From Caballeronia pedi (GTDB taxonomy: Bacteria > Pseudomonadota > Gammaproteobacteria > Burkholderiales > Burkholderiaceae), in assembly GCF_001544915.2 (NCBI RefSeq), contig NZ_FCOE02000003.1, forward strand, positions 62,001 through 126,000: a stretch of DNA of 64,000 bases, written 5' to 3'. Position numbers and translations under genes: made by a program. Each line of letters begins with the position of its first letter. The first letter of the stretch is position 1. Below are positions 26,886 through 36,845 of this stretch, piece by piece. The notes beneath the pieces were generated by a model. That model saw nothing but the letters and a program-made list of their open reading frames with translations, searched no databases and was not told where the DNA came from.

Positions 26886-28001
26886 GTGCCTATGCCGAAG
26901 CTGAAAACACCAGAGTCCGCACCGCCGTCCACGCGCAGCCGCAAGTCGCCACAAGGGTCGCCGACCGTCCAGGACGTCGCGCGTCTCGCCAAGGTTTCCG
27001 TGGGCTCGGTATCACGTGTACTCAACGGGCGCGACAACGTCGCCCCGGAAATTCGCGAGGCCGTGACGAGAGCGGTCGCACGGCTGAATTTCGTGCCGAA
27101 TGCGGTGGCGCGCAGCATGCGCAGCGGGAGCTCGAAGGCGATCGCGTGCCTGATCTCGGATATCGCACAGCATACGGCGGCGCAGATGGTAAGCGCCGCC
27201 GAAACCCGCTTGCGCGAGCGCGGCTACGAGATTCTCATCGCCAATTCGCACTACGACCTGGAGCGCGAGCGCGCCTTTCTCGAAAGCCTGCGCCAGCGTC
27301 GCCTCGACGGGCTGATCGGCGTGATCTCCGATGACGAGACGCCCTCGTACTACAACATCCTCCATACGCTGAACATGCCGGTCGTGCTGTGGGAGCGCGA
27401 TGCGCAAGGCCAGTTCCATTCGGTGCTGACCGATCACGCCGACGGTTGCCGTCAGGCCGTGCGTTATCTGGCGTCGCTCGGACACAGGCGGATCGGGCTG
27501 GTTGCGGGCCACGAGCACACGTGGGTCGGGCGGGAGATGGTGCGCGGGTACACCGTCGAGTGCGAAGCCGCCGGCATCGCAGTGGATTCCGCGCTCATCC
27601 GGCGGACCGACGCCTTCGACGAAGCCGCCTGTCACGCGTTGCTCGCGGGGCCGTCGCGGCCGACCGCGATGGTCGCTCCGCTCAACGACGCCGCGCTGGT
27701 GCTGCAGACCGCACGCGATCTCGGCCTGAACGTGCCGCGCGATTTCTCGGTCGTGTCGGTCGGCGATCATCAGTACGCGAGCCTCTGCGCGCCGGCGCTG
27801 ACCGTCGTGACGCAGGAGTCGCGCGACATCGGCAGGGAAGCGGCGGATCTCATGCTGCAACTGCTCGACGGCACCGCGCCGCCGGGCATTCGACGGTCGC
27901 GGCATCCGATGCGCATGATCATCCGCGAATCGTGCGCCGCGCCGCCGGCCGCGGCCGCCACGCCGGGTCGCCGCCGGGCGCGGACCGTTCAGCCCGGCTG
28001 A
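26886..28001 (+). CDS. LacI family transcriptional regulator
   Basis: This regulator of up to 371 residues has a LacI-type HTH after a basic tail: TVQDVARLAKVSVGSVSRVL at about 27-46, with the hinge near NAVARSMRSG. The sugar-binding-like effector domain follows (AIACLISDIAQHTAAQMV, GHRRIGLVAG, PRDFSVVSVGDHQYASL). The start could be the GTG at 26886 or the ATG at 26892; neither has a clear RBS. It precedes a peptide-type ABC operon, a porin and a hyuAB operon. Perfect TGAATCGATTCA palindromes lie in front of all three, so it is the likely regulator. The effector is unknown. Confidence 0.9.
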   Translation: MPMPKLKTPESAPPSTRSRKSPQGSPTVQDVARLAKVSVGSVSRVLNGRDNVAPEIREAVTRAVARLNFVPNAVARSMRSGSSKAIACLISDIAQHTAAQMVSAAETRLRERGYEILIANSHYDLERERAFLESLRQRRLDGLIGVISDDETPSYYNILHTLNMPVVLWERDAQGQFHSVLTDHADGCRQAVRYLASLGHRRIGLVAGHEHTWVGREMVRGYTVECEAAGIAVDSALIRRTDAFDEAACHALLAGPSRPTAMVAPLNDAALVLQTARDLGLNVPRDFSVVSVGDHQYASLCAPALTVVTQESRDIGREAADLMLQLLDGTAPPGIRRSRHPMRMIIRESCAAPPAAAATPGRRRARTVQPG

Positions 28002-28054
28002 GCCTATCAGGGTCAACCCGATTTGACAGCGTGTCTCAGATCGGCGATCTTTCG

Positions 28055-28066
28055 TGAATCGATTCA
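28055..28066. promoter_or_regulatory. LacI-type operator, copy 1
   Basis: A perfect TGAATCGATTCA palindrome lies 53 bases after the lacI stop and upstream of the peptide-type ABC transporter operon. A second copy follows 133 bases later, an arrangement compatible with DNA looping. Confidence 0.75.
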
Positions 28067-28186
28067 TCTAGATGGCGAACGAAGGGCGCGCGGCAGATTT
28101 TCATCGCATTTCGCCGGCTGCAATCGCATTTCCGGCGTTCCTCATTTTTGATTGGTTGACGTGTAAGTATCAGGTTCGTATTGTTA

Positions 28187-28200
28187 GTGAATCGATTCAC
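28187..28200. promoter_or_regulatory. LacI-type operator, copy 2
   Basis: GTGAATCGATTCAC is a perfect 14-bp palindrome centred 39 bases before the binding-protein start at 28232. It probably sits at or just after the promoter, a repressor position. Confidence 0.8.
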
Positions 28201-28231
28201 GAAGGCCAGAACGGGGACACAGAGGACATCA

Positions 28232-29797
28232 ATGAGTTTCGACAGAACCCGTAGACAGATGCTTCGAATGGGCGCGGCGGGGCTCGCGGGCTGGTCGCTG
28301 CCGCTCGCTTTCGGCCAGCGGGCACTGGCGGCGCAGGGCGGCGTGCTGACGGTCGGGATCCCGAGCAATCCGCAGACGCTCGATCCGATCAATCAGCCGA
28401 ATCACGACGTGATGGCGATCAACCAGCTGATCTTCGAGAATCTCGTCGGCATCGATGCCCACGGCCAGCGCGTGCCGCAACTGGCGCGCGCGTGGACCAT
28501 CTCGCCTGACCGTCTGACGTATCGGTTCGATCTGGAACGCGGCGTGACCTTCCAGAACGGCCAGCCGTTTTCGTCCGCCGATGTCAAATACAGCTTCGAT
28601 TACGTGCTCGATCCCGCGCACAAGGCTTTTCGACGCCCGTTCTGGACCGTCATCGATTCGGTGACGGCGCCGGACGCCAACACCGTCGTGATTCGCCTGA
28701 AGCGGCCGTATCGGCCCTTGCTCGACTACATGTCTAAGTATATGGGCATCTTTCCGGCAGGCAGCCGCGAGCAGCATCCGGGCGACTTCTTCCGTCATGC
28801 GCCCGTGGGCGTCGGCACGGGGCCGGGGATTTTCGTGCAGTCGCGGGCGAACGATTTCGTCGAGCTGCGCCGCAACCCGAATTACTGGCGTCGTGGCGAG
28901 CCGCAATGGGAGCGCGTGATGTTCCGCATCATTCCAGAGGAGTCGTCGCGGCTCGCTTCGTTGATGTCGATGCAGACGCAGGTCATCAGCGCGCCGCCCG
29001 CGCAGCTCTTCGGGCAGATTCGCCGCTCGACGGGCATCGCGGGTGACAGCCGGCCGTCGCCGACGAGTCCGCTGATGCTGTGCCTCAACACGCGCAAGGC
29101 GCCGTTCGATGATCCCGCGTTTCGTCAGGCCGTCTCACTCGTGCTCGACCGGGTGAAAATCTGCCGCGACCTGTGCTACGGCGCGGTCAAGGCGAGCAGC
29201 ATGCCGTTCGCGCCGGATTCGCCGTGGTACGACGCGGCCAGCGCAGCGAGCCTCGATTTCGATCTGGCGAAGGCCCGTGCCACGCTTGCGCGCTCGAAAT
29301 ACGCGACGGACGCATCATTCGATCTGCTGTATGTGCAGCCCGCGTATCTGATCGATACCTCGACCACCGCGCTCTTCATGCAGTCACAGCTCGCGTCGAT
29401 CGGCGTGCGCGCCAATCTGCGGCCGCTCGACTTCGGCCAGATGATTTCGCAGGCGATGGTCGGGAATCATCAAGCGGTGCTGACGGGTTTCATCGCGCCG
29501 CCGGAAGCGACCTACCTTCTGAACGCGCTGTTCCGTCCGACCGAGAGCCTATGGAAGGCGACCGGCTACGACAATCCGGCCTTCGTCGATCTGATCGACA
29601 AGAGTTACGGCGCGGACGAACCCGCCGGGCTCAAGGCGTTGCTCGTGAAGATGCAGCAGACGATCGCGCACGATGCGCCCGCGGTCTGGATCGGCGCACT
29701 GGAAGTTCAGAATCTCTGGCGCAGCGAAGTGAAGGGCTTCGAGGTGAACACGGGCTTCTCGCTCGCGCTCGGCGGCGTGTCCGTCGGGCGGGCATGA
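28232..29797 (+). CDS. Peptide/nickel-type ABC substrate-binding protein (SBP family 5), Tat signal
   Basis: This 521-residue periplasmic protein starts at the ATG 28232 (AGAGGA upstream). It opens with a twin-arginine signal, DRTRRQMLRMGAAGLAGWSL, ending near ALAA. The mature part shows SBP_bac_5 features: VGIPSNPQTLDPINQPNHD, the VFENL-like IFENLVG, GVTFQNGQPFSSADVKYSFD, and a C-terminal domain II. It binds a peptide-like ligand for the DppBCDF-type transporter encoded next. The LacI operator lies in its leader. The ligand probably relates to the hyuAB substrate (inferred). Confidence 0.92.
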   Translation: MSFDRTRRQMLRMGAAGLAGWSLPLAFGQRALAAQGGVLTVGIPSNPQTLDPINQPNHDVMAINQLIFENLVGIDAHGQRVPQLARAWTISPDRLTYRFDLERGVTFQNGQPFSSADVKYSFDYVLDPAHKAFRRPFWTVIDSVTAPDANTVVIRLKRPYRPLLDYMSKYMGIFPAGSREQHPGDFFRHAPVGVGTGPGIFVQSRANDFVELRRNPNYWRRGEPQWERVMFRIIPEESSRLASLMSMQTQVISAPPAQLFGQIRRSTGIAGDSRPSPTSPLMLCLNTRKAPFDDPAFRQAVSLVLDRVKICRDLCYGAVKASSMPFAPDSPWYDAASAASLDFDLAKARATLARSKYATDASFDLLYVQPAYLIDTSTTALFMQSQLASIGVRANLRPLDFGQMISQAMVGNHQAVLTGFIAPPEATYLLNALFRPTESLWKATGYDNPAFVDLIDKSYGADEPAGLKALLVKMQQTIAHDAPAVWIGALEVQNLWRSEVKGFEVNTGFSLALGGVSVGRA

Positions 29798-29807
29798 GGG
29801 ATATGCG

Positions 29808-30743
29808 ATGAGAATCTTCGCCAGGTTACTGTCCTCGCTTATGCTGCTCGTCGTCGTGAGCGCGCTGCTCTTCGCGATGTGCCGCGCGACGCCCGTTTCG
29901 CCCGCGCGCCTCACGCTGGGCAGCGACGCGAGCGCCGATCAGGTCGCGTCGTTCAACCGTCAACACGGGCTCGACAGGCCGGTCGTCGCGCAATACGGAA
30001 CGTGGCTCACGCACGCCGCGACGCTCGATTTCGGGCGCTCGTATGTATCGGGCAACGACATCGGGCCGGAGATCGCCGATACGTTACCGGGCACCGTCGA
30101 ACTGGTCACGCTGTCGTTCGTGCTGACGCTCGTCATGTCGATATTGCTCGGCACGGTCGCAGCATTGAAAGAAGACGGCACCGCCGATCATGTCCTGCGG
30201 ATCGCCGCGATCGTCGGTCTGTCGATCCCTTCGTTCTGGCTCGGGCTGCTGCTGATCCGCTATGTCGCGCTCAAGACGGGCTGGCTGCCGGTCGGCGGAC
30301 GCGTGCCGTGGGCCGACGGCATCGGCGCGCACCTCGGCTCGCTGATACTGCCGGTGCTGACGATGTCGGTCTATTACATCGCGGTGCTGAGCCGTCTCGT
30401 GCGCACGAACATGGTCGACGCGCTCTCGCAGGACTACATCCGCACGGCGCGCGCGCTCGGACTGCCGCGCGGACGCATCCTCGTCTATGCATTGAAGAAC
30501 GCGTTGCCGTCGCTCGTGAGCACGGCCGCGATGAGCTACGGCTACATGTTCGGCTGGGCGCTCATCGTCGAGCAGATCTTCAACTTGCCGGGCGTGTCGC
30601 GCGCGCTCCTGACCGCGATCTTTCAGCGCGACTATCCCGCCGTCCAGGCGATCGTGCTCGTGATCACAACGATTTTCATTGTGTCGAACAGCTGCGCAGA
30701 CCTCGTGCAAGGCGCGCTAGACCCGAAGGTGAACCGCAAATGA
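29808..30743 (+). CDS. Peptide-type ABC transporter permease (DppB-like)
   Basis: This 311-residue inner-membrane protein has about six transmembrane segments and the DppB/OppB pattern. The first helix is SLMLLVVVSALLFAMCRATP, and a periplasmic loop contains FNRQHGLDRPVVAQY. The EAA-type loop YIRTARALGLPRGRILVYAL lies at about 208-227. It starts 11 bases after the binding-protein stop and overlaps the next permease by 4 bases (ATGA). It forms the channel with the downstream permease. Confidence 0.92.
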   Translation: MRIFARLLSSLMLLVVVSALLFAMCRATPVSPARLTLGSDASADQVASFNRQHGLDRPVVAQYGTWLTHAATLDFGRSYVSGNDIGPEIADTLPGTVELVTLSFVLTLVMSILLGTVAALKEDGTADHVLRIAAIVGLSIPSFWLGLLLIRYVALKTGWLPVGGRVPWADGIGAHLGSLILPVLTMSVYYIAVLSRLVRTNMVDALSQDYIRTARALGLPRGRILVYALKNALPSLVSTAAMSYGYMFGWALIVEQIFNLPGVSRALLTAIFQRDYPAVQAIVLVITTIFIVSNSCADLVQGALDPKVNRK

Positions 30744-31711
30744 TGGCCGATTCCTCCTTGCCTGCCGTGCCCGAACGGCCTTCCGCGATGACCGCCACCG
30801 CGCGCGGCGCGGGCCGCTTCGTGCGCGCCCTGATGCGCGAGCCGACCGGTGCGGTCGGGCTCGTGTTGATCGTCGTGCTGCTCGGCGTCGCGCTGTGTGC
30901 GCCGCTCCTGCCGTTGAAAGATCCGTTGAAGCTCTATATCGACCATCGCTTGCAGGCGCCGGGCGCGGAGTTCTGGCTCGGCACGGACCAGGTCGGACGC
31001 GACATGCTGAGCCGCGTGATCTGGGGCGCGCGGGCATCGCTTGCCATCGGGCTCGCGGCGGTCGCGATCGGCGTCGTGCTCGGCACGGCCATCGGCCTGA
31101 TCGCGGGCTACAAGGCGGGCACATGGACCGACGAGCTGCTGATGAAAACGATGGAAGTGCTCGCATCGATTCCGCTGCTCATCTGGGCGATCGCACTCGT
31201 CGGCATCACGGGAACGGACACGATTCATGTCGCGGGCATCGCGCTCTCCAACGAGACGAAGCTCGTGTTGCTGATCGGCGTGCTCTACGCGCCGGGTCTC
31301 GCTCGTCTCACGTATGGTCTGGCGCGGGCCGAGGTGCAGGCGGAATACGTCGCGGCGCGCCGTCTTCAGGGCGCGAGCGCAACGCGCATCGTGCTTTCCG
31401 ACGTGCTGCCGAACATCATCTCGCCTGTGCTCGTGCAGGCGACCCTGCTGCTCGGCGTGACGATCATCGTCGAGGCGTCCCTGAGTTTCATCGGACTGGG
31501 CGTGCAGCCGCCGACACCAAGCTGGGGCGCGATGCTCTCCGACTCGCGCGCGCTGATCTTCACCGACTTCTGGTGGGTCTCGATCTTTCCCGGCGCGGCG
31601 GTGTTCGCGAGCGTGCTGGCGTTCAATCTCGTCGGCGACGGCATGCGCACGATCCTCGATCCGCGGCGTCGACGCCGCGTGGCCGACGCGACGCAGGGAG
31701 GTGCGGCATGA
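30740..31711 (+). CDS. Peptide-type ABC transporter permease (DppC-like)
   Basis: This 323-residue permease has a roughly 35-residue cytoplasmic N-terminus and then about six helices. Diagnostic segments are LGTDQVGRDMLSRVIWGARASL and the EAA loop YVAARRLQGASATRIVLSDVLP. Close to the end are SFIGLGVQPPTPSWGAML and NLVGDGMRTILDPR, typical of DppC/OppC. The start is the ATG at 30740, overlapping the previous stop. Its end overlaps the ATPase start by 4 bases. Confidence 0.92.
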   Translation: MMADSSLPAVPERPSAMTATARGAGRFVRALMREPTGAVGLVLIVVLLGVALCAPLLPLKDPLKLYIDHRLQAPGAEFWLGTDQVGRDMLSRVIWGARASLAIGLAAVAIGVVLGTAIGLIAGYKAGTWTDELLMKTMEVLASIPLLIWAIALVGITGTDTIHVAGIALSNETKLVLLIGVLYAPGLARLTYGLARAEVQAEYVAARRLQGASATRIVLSDVLPNIISPVLVQATLLLGVTIIVEASLSFIGLGVQPPTPSWGAMLSDSRALIFTDFWWVSIFPGAAVFASVLAFNLVGDGMRTILDPRRRRRVADATQGGAA

Positions 31712-32527
31712 ACAGCGCGCTGCTATCGGTGGAAGGGCTGCGGGTCGCTTACGGGCACGGCCGCGATGCGCTCGAAGTGCTGCACGGTCTCGACCTGACC
31801 GTGAGCGCCGGCGAGGCGGTTGGCCTCGTTGGCGAGTCGGGCTCGGGCAAGAGCGTGGCGTCGCTTGCCGTGCTCGGCCTGCTCGGTGCGGGCGGGCACG
31901 TGACCGGCGGGTGCATCGTCTTCGAAGGCGAAGACCTCGCGCGGGCCGGCGAAGCGCGTCTGCGCGAATTGCGCGGCAAGCGTCTGTCGATGATCTTCCA
32001 GGACCCGGGCACCGCGCTCAATCCCGCATTCACGATCGGCACGCAGATCGCCGATGTGATCCGCGCGCATCGGCCGGTGCGTGGCCGCGCGCTCGCGGGT
32101 GAGATCGAAGACATCCTTGCGCGGGTCGGCTTCAGGGATCCGCGTCGCGCGGCGCGTGCCTATCCGCACGAACTGAGCGGCGGCATGAAGCAGCGCGCGC
32201 TGATTGCGGCGGCAATCGTCTGCGAGCCCGCGCTCCTGATCGCCGACGAACCGACCACCGCGCTCGACGTCACCGTGCAGGCGCAGATCGTCGCGTTGCT
32301 GCGCTCGCTGGTGCGCGAGCTGAACATGGGCCTCGTCTTCATCACGCACAACCTCGATCTGATGGCGGAGCTGTGTTCGCGCGCCGTCGTGCTGCGTCAT
32401 GGCGAGGTAGTGGAGCACGGCGAAGTCGCGCAACTTTTCATGCAGCCGGCGCATGCGTACACGCGCCAGCTGATCGACAGCATTCCGCGTTTGCCGCGCG
32501 AGGCCATGACCGGGGAGGGCCGCAATC

Positions 32528-32541
<14 letters not shown>
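31708..32541 (+). CDS. Peptide-type ABC transporter ATP-binding protein (DppD-like)
   Basis: This 277-residue ATPase powers the transporter. Walker A is GESGSGKSV (about 42-50), the Q-loop is in MIFQDPGTALNP, the signature is ELSGGMKQR, and Walker B is LLIADEPTTALD. The H-loop histidine lies in FITHNLDLMAE. The C-terminal YTRQLIDSIPRLP is the oligopeptide-transporter C-terminal segment, here short. The start at 31708 overlaps the permease stop, and the end overlaps the second ATPase by 14 bases. Confidence 0.93.
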
Positions 32542-33337
<796 letters not shown>

Positions 33338-33411
33338 GCGGCGCAACAAACCCACTACGCGATTGAATCGGACCCCGGACATTCGGTGGACTGCATGAAT
33401 ATCCGCACGAT

Positions 33412-33425
33412 ATGAATCGATTCAT
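33412..33425. promoter_or_regulatory. LacI-type operator, copy 3 (porin)
   Basis: ATGAATCGATTCAT, a perfect 14-bp palindrome, lies 61 bases before the porin start in a 148-base intergenic gap. Confidence 0.78.
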
Positions 33426-33485
33426 TCGCGAACATCAATCGTCGCCACGACCGGACCATCGGCGACGCCAGTCTGGAGAGAAGCA

Positions 33486-34655
33486 GTGAAGATCAGATCG
33501 CTCGGCATGCTCGCGCTCGCGGGCGCGAGTTGTGCGGCCCACGCGCAAAGTTCCGTCACGCTGTATGGCGTCATCAACGAGGCGCTGACGTGGTCGTCGA
33601 ATCAGGGCGGCCATCACGCCGTGCAACTGACGGGCAACGGCGAGTACGGCAGTCGCTGGGGCCTGAAAGGTGCGGAAGATCTGGGCGGCGGAACCCAGGC
33701 GATCTTCACCCTGGAGAACGGCTTCAATCCCGTCAACGGGGCGCTCGGCCAGAACAACCGCATGTTCGGGCGTCAGGCGTACATGGGCGTGACCAACGCG
33801 CAGTACGGCACGCTGACCTTCGGGCGGCAGTACGACGCCATCGTCGGCACGCTGCAGACGATGACGTCCAACGGCGCGTGGGGCGGCGTGATGTTCTCGC
33901 ATCCCTACGACAACGACAACACCGACAACTACCTGCGCGTGAACAACTCGGTGAAGTACACCTCGCCGAATTTTCACGGCTTCACCGGCATCGCGATGTA
34001 CGCGTTCAGCAACGCGCCCGGTGACTTCTCGAACAATCGCATGTGGTCGGTGGGCAGCATCTATACGCAGGGACCGTTCTCGATCGCGGCGGCTTATTCG
34101 CTCTACGACAGGCCCGGCGTCAACACCACGCCGACGGTCAACACGGGCGGCGCGATCACCTGCTGCGACGCGCCGATCACCTCGAAGCGCGAGCAGATCG
34201 CGGGCATCGGCGCGTCGTACATATTCGGGCCCGCGAAGTTCAGCCTGATGTACAGCAACGCGATCTACAACAACGTGGGCACGTCGCTCACGAGCGGCAT
34301 CAACTATCGCTTCAACAACTACGAAGCGAACGTGCGCTACACCGTCACGCCGACTCTGCTGGTCGGCGCGGCGTATACCTACACGAGCGACAACATCACC
34401 GGCGGCCCCGATGGGCCTACGCAGGTGCACTGGCATCAGGTGAACCTGCTCGTCGACCAGTTCCTCTCTAAGCGCACGTCGGTGTATCTGGAAGTGATCT
34501 GGTTGCGGACAGGCGGCGGGGTGTTTCCGCGCCCGGTCGGCGGTCCGCTGCCGGCGACGTCGGACGGCACGCTTGCTTCGCAGGTCCAGACAATGAACCC
34601 GTCATCGTCGAAGAATCAGGCGGTGGCGAGCATCGGCTTCGTGCACAAGTTCTGA
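33486..34655 (+). CDS. Burkholderia-type general porin (outer membrane)
   Basis: This 389-residue outer-membrane protein has a signal peptide ending CAAHA at about residue 20. The mature start is QSSVTLYGVINEALTW, and the signature GSRWGLKGAEDLGGGTQAIF occurs near residue 56. The many alternating beta-strands end in a terminal aromatic (FVHKF), as in gram-negative trimeric porins. GGAGA precedes the ATG. Because the LacI palindrome sits in its promoter, it probably admits the same solute as the upstream ABC transporter. Confidence 0.92.
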   Translation: MKIRSLGMLALAGASCAAHAQSSVTLYGVINEALTWSSNQGGHHAVQLTGNGEYGSRWGLKGAEDLGGGTQAIFTLENGFNPVNGALGQNNRMFGRQAYMGVTNAQYGTLTFGRQYDAIVGTLQTMTSNGAWGGVMFSHPYDNDNTDNYLRVNNSVKYTSPNFHGFTGIAMYAFSNAPGDFSNNRMWSVGSIYTQGPFSIAAAYSLYDRPGVNTTPTVNTGGAITCCDAPITSKREQIAGIGASYIFGPAKFSLMYSNAIYNNVGTSLTSGINYRFNNYEANVRYTVTPTLLVGAAYTYTSDNITGGPDGPTQVHWHQVNLLVDQFLSKRTSVYLEVIWLRTGGGVFPRPVGGPLPATSDGTLASQVQTMNPSSSKNQAVASIGFVHKF

Positions 34656-34678
34656 GCGGCTTATTTTGATGCTTTTTA

Positions 34679-34690
34679 TGAATCGATTCA
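34679..34690. promoter_or_regulatory. LacI-type operator, copy 4 (hyuA)
   Basis: A perfect TGAATCGATTCA lies 43 bases before the hyuA start, in the short gap after the porin gene. Confidence 0.78.
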
Positions 34691-34733
34691 CTGACGCGCC
34701 TCCGGCAGCGTCGAACATGAAGAGGCGGTGAGC

Positions 34734-36845
34734 ATGTCAGAAAGACTTTATCGGGCAGGCGTGGATATCGGCGGGACGTTCACCGATATCGTCGTCATCG
34801 ACGATCTGGGCGTGGTGCACACGAAGAAAGTGTCGTCCACGCCACAGGACTACGGCGTGGCGATCGTCACGGGACTGGAGGCGCTGCTCGCGTCGCTCGG
34901 CGCGACGCCGCGTCAGGTGACCGAACTGGTGCACGCGACGACCATCGCCACCAACACGGTGCTGGAAGGCAAGGGCGCGCGCACGGCGCTGGTGACGACG
35001 CGCGGCTTCCGCGATGTGGTCGAGATCGGTCGCCTGCGCGTGCCGATGCTCTACAACCTCGCGTATCGCAAGCCCGCGCCGCTGGCGAAACGCCGTCATC
35101 GCCATGAAGTCGACGAGCGTCTGAATGCCGACGGCTCCGTCGCGAAGGCGCTCGACGATGCCGAAGTCATCGCGGTGGCCGAACGGATCGCGGCGCAGGA
35201 CATCGAATCGGTCGCGATCAGCCTGCTGCACGCCTATGCGAATCCGGAGCACGAGATCCGCGTTCGGGAACTGTTGCGCCGTGTGCTCGGCGAGCGCGTC
35301 TATCTGACGTGCTCGCACGAGATTCTTCCAGAGATCCGCGAATACGAGCGCACCAGCACAACCGTGGTGAACGCGTATCTCGGACCCGTCGTGGTGAGCT
35401 ATCTGCACTCCTTGATCGCCAGGTTGCGCGATGTCGGCATGCGCGGGCCGGTGCAGATCATGCATTCGAACGGCGGCGTGATGAGCGCGGCGGCCGTCAT
35501 GCAGAAACCGGCGGCGATCATCGAATCCGGTCCGGCGGCGGGCGTGATCGCGGGGGCATCGGTGGCCTCGGCGTCGGGATATGCGGACTGCATCACCGTC
35601 GATATGGGCGGCACGACCGCGAAGGCCGCGATCATCGAGGGCGGCGAACCAGCGCGTACGACGGAATATGAAGTCGGCGCGGGCATCAACCTGAGCAGCA
35701 AGCTCGTGAAGGGCGGCGGCCATGCGGTGAAGCTGCCGTTCATCGATGTGTCGGAGATCGGCGCGGGCGGCGGCAGCATGGTGCGCATCGACGCGGGCGG
35801 CCTCGTGAAGGTCGGGCCCGACTCGGCCGGTTCCGTGCCCGGTCCGGTTGCCTACGATGCCGGCGGCACGACGCCCACGCTCACCGACGCGGTTCTTGCG
35901 CTCGGCTATCTGAATCCGCGCTATCTCGCGGGCGGCGAGCTGCGCATCGACCATGCGAAAGCCTGCGATGCGATGCGCGCGCACGTGGCCGAACCGACGA
36001 ACACGGAATTGCACGAAGCCGCCTACGGCGTGTTCTCGATCGCCGCATCGACGATGACGCGCGCGGTGAAGGCCGTATCGACGTATCGCGGCCGCGACCC
36101 GCGAGACTTCGCGCTGTTCGCGTTCGGCGGCAACGGGCCGATCATCGTGCACGCGATCGCCGCGCTGCTCGACATGCGCACGGTCATCGTTCCGCCGAGT
36201 CCCGGCGTATTCAGCGCGCTCGGCCTGCTGTTCTCGACGACGCAGCATGAATTCATGCAGACGATGTTCCGCCGGGTCGATGCCGACGCCGCAGCGCCGC
36301 TCTGCGATGCGCTCGAAGATCTGGCCGCGCGCGCCCGTGCTGAGATGATCGAAGAAGGTCTTGCGCGCGATGACATCGAGTTGCGCTGCTCGCTCGATCT
36401 GCGTTACGCGGGGCAGGCGTATGAACTCGCCGTGCCGCTCGCGTGGCGATCGGGCGAGGCCGTCGATATCGCTCAAGTGAAGCGCGCGTTTCACGCGGAG
36501 CACGAGCGTACATACGGTCATGCGTCGCAGGACGATGTTGTCGAGCTCGTCAATCTGCGCGTGCTCGGCAGCCTGAAGTCGGAGCAGTCACGCGTGTACG
36601 ACGCGCGGCGCGCGGGAGGCGCCCGCGCCGATGCGGGGACGCGCGTGATGCGGCGCGCGTACTTCGGTCCCGCGCACGGTTTCGTCGATACACCGGTCAT
36701 CTCGCGCGCGACGCTGCGCGCCGGGCCGCTCGACGGGCCGGTGATCGTCGAGGAGTACGACTCGACTTGTGTCGTGCCGCCGGGCGCGCGCGCCCGTGTC
36801 GACGCACATGAAAACATCGTCATCACGCTGGGAGACAACACATGA
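34734..36845 (+). CDS. Hydantoinase/oxoprolinase subunit A (HyuA-type)
   Basis: This 703-residue protein is the ATPase-fold subunit of ATP-dependent N-methylhydantoinase, 5-oxoprolinase or acetone-carboxylase-type enzymes. The N-terminal GVDIGGTFTDIVV (about 9-21) and the middle MHSNGGVMSAAAVMQKPA and ESGPAAGVIAGA are family signatures; VDMGGTTAKAAII is the second phosphate-binding segment. I prefer the ATG at 34734 (AGAGG upstream) over the GTG at 34728. It overlaps hyuB by 4 bases. The exact cyclic amide substrate is not evident. Confidence 0.9.
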   Translation: MSERLYRAGVDIGGTFTDIVVIDDLGVVHTKKVSSTPQDYGVAIVTGLEALLASLGATPRQVTELVHATTIATNTVLEGKGARTALVTTRGFRDVVEIGRLRVPMLYNLAYRKPAPLAKRRHRHEVDERLNADGSVAKALDDAEVIAVAERIAAQDIESVAISLLHAYANPEHEIRVRELLRRVLGERVYLTCSHEILPEIREYERTSTTVVNAYLGPVVVSYLHSLIARLRDVGMRGPVQIMHSNGGVMSAAAVMQKPAAIIESGPAAGVIAGASVASASGYADCITVDMGGTTAKAAIIEGGEPARTTEYEVGAGINLSSKLVKGGGHAVKLPFIDVSEIGAGGGSMVRIDAGGLVKVGPDSAGSVPGPVAYDAGGTTPTLTDAVLALGYLNPRYLAGGELRIDHAKACDAMRAHVAEPTNTELHEAAYGVFSIAASTMTRAVKAVSTYRGRDPRDFALFAFGGNGPIIVHAIAALLDMRTVIVPPSPGVFSALGLLFSTTQHEFMQTMFRRVDADAAAPLCDALEDLAARARAEMIEEGLARDDIELRCSLDLRYAGQAYELAVPLAWRSGEAVDIAQVKRAFHAEHERTYGHASQDDVVELVNLRVLGSLKSEQSRVYDARRAGGARADAGTRVMRRAYFGPAHGFVDTPVISRATLRAGPLDGPVIVEEYDSTCVVPPGARARVDAHENIVITLGDNT

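Noticed and set aside
34737..36521. 594-codon open frame on the minus strand
   Set aside because: It is the antisense shadow of hyuA, with biased composition and no recognisable domain.
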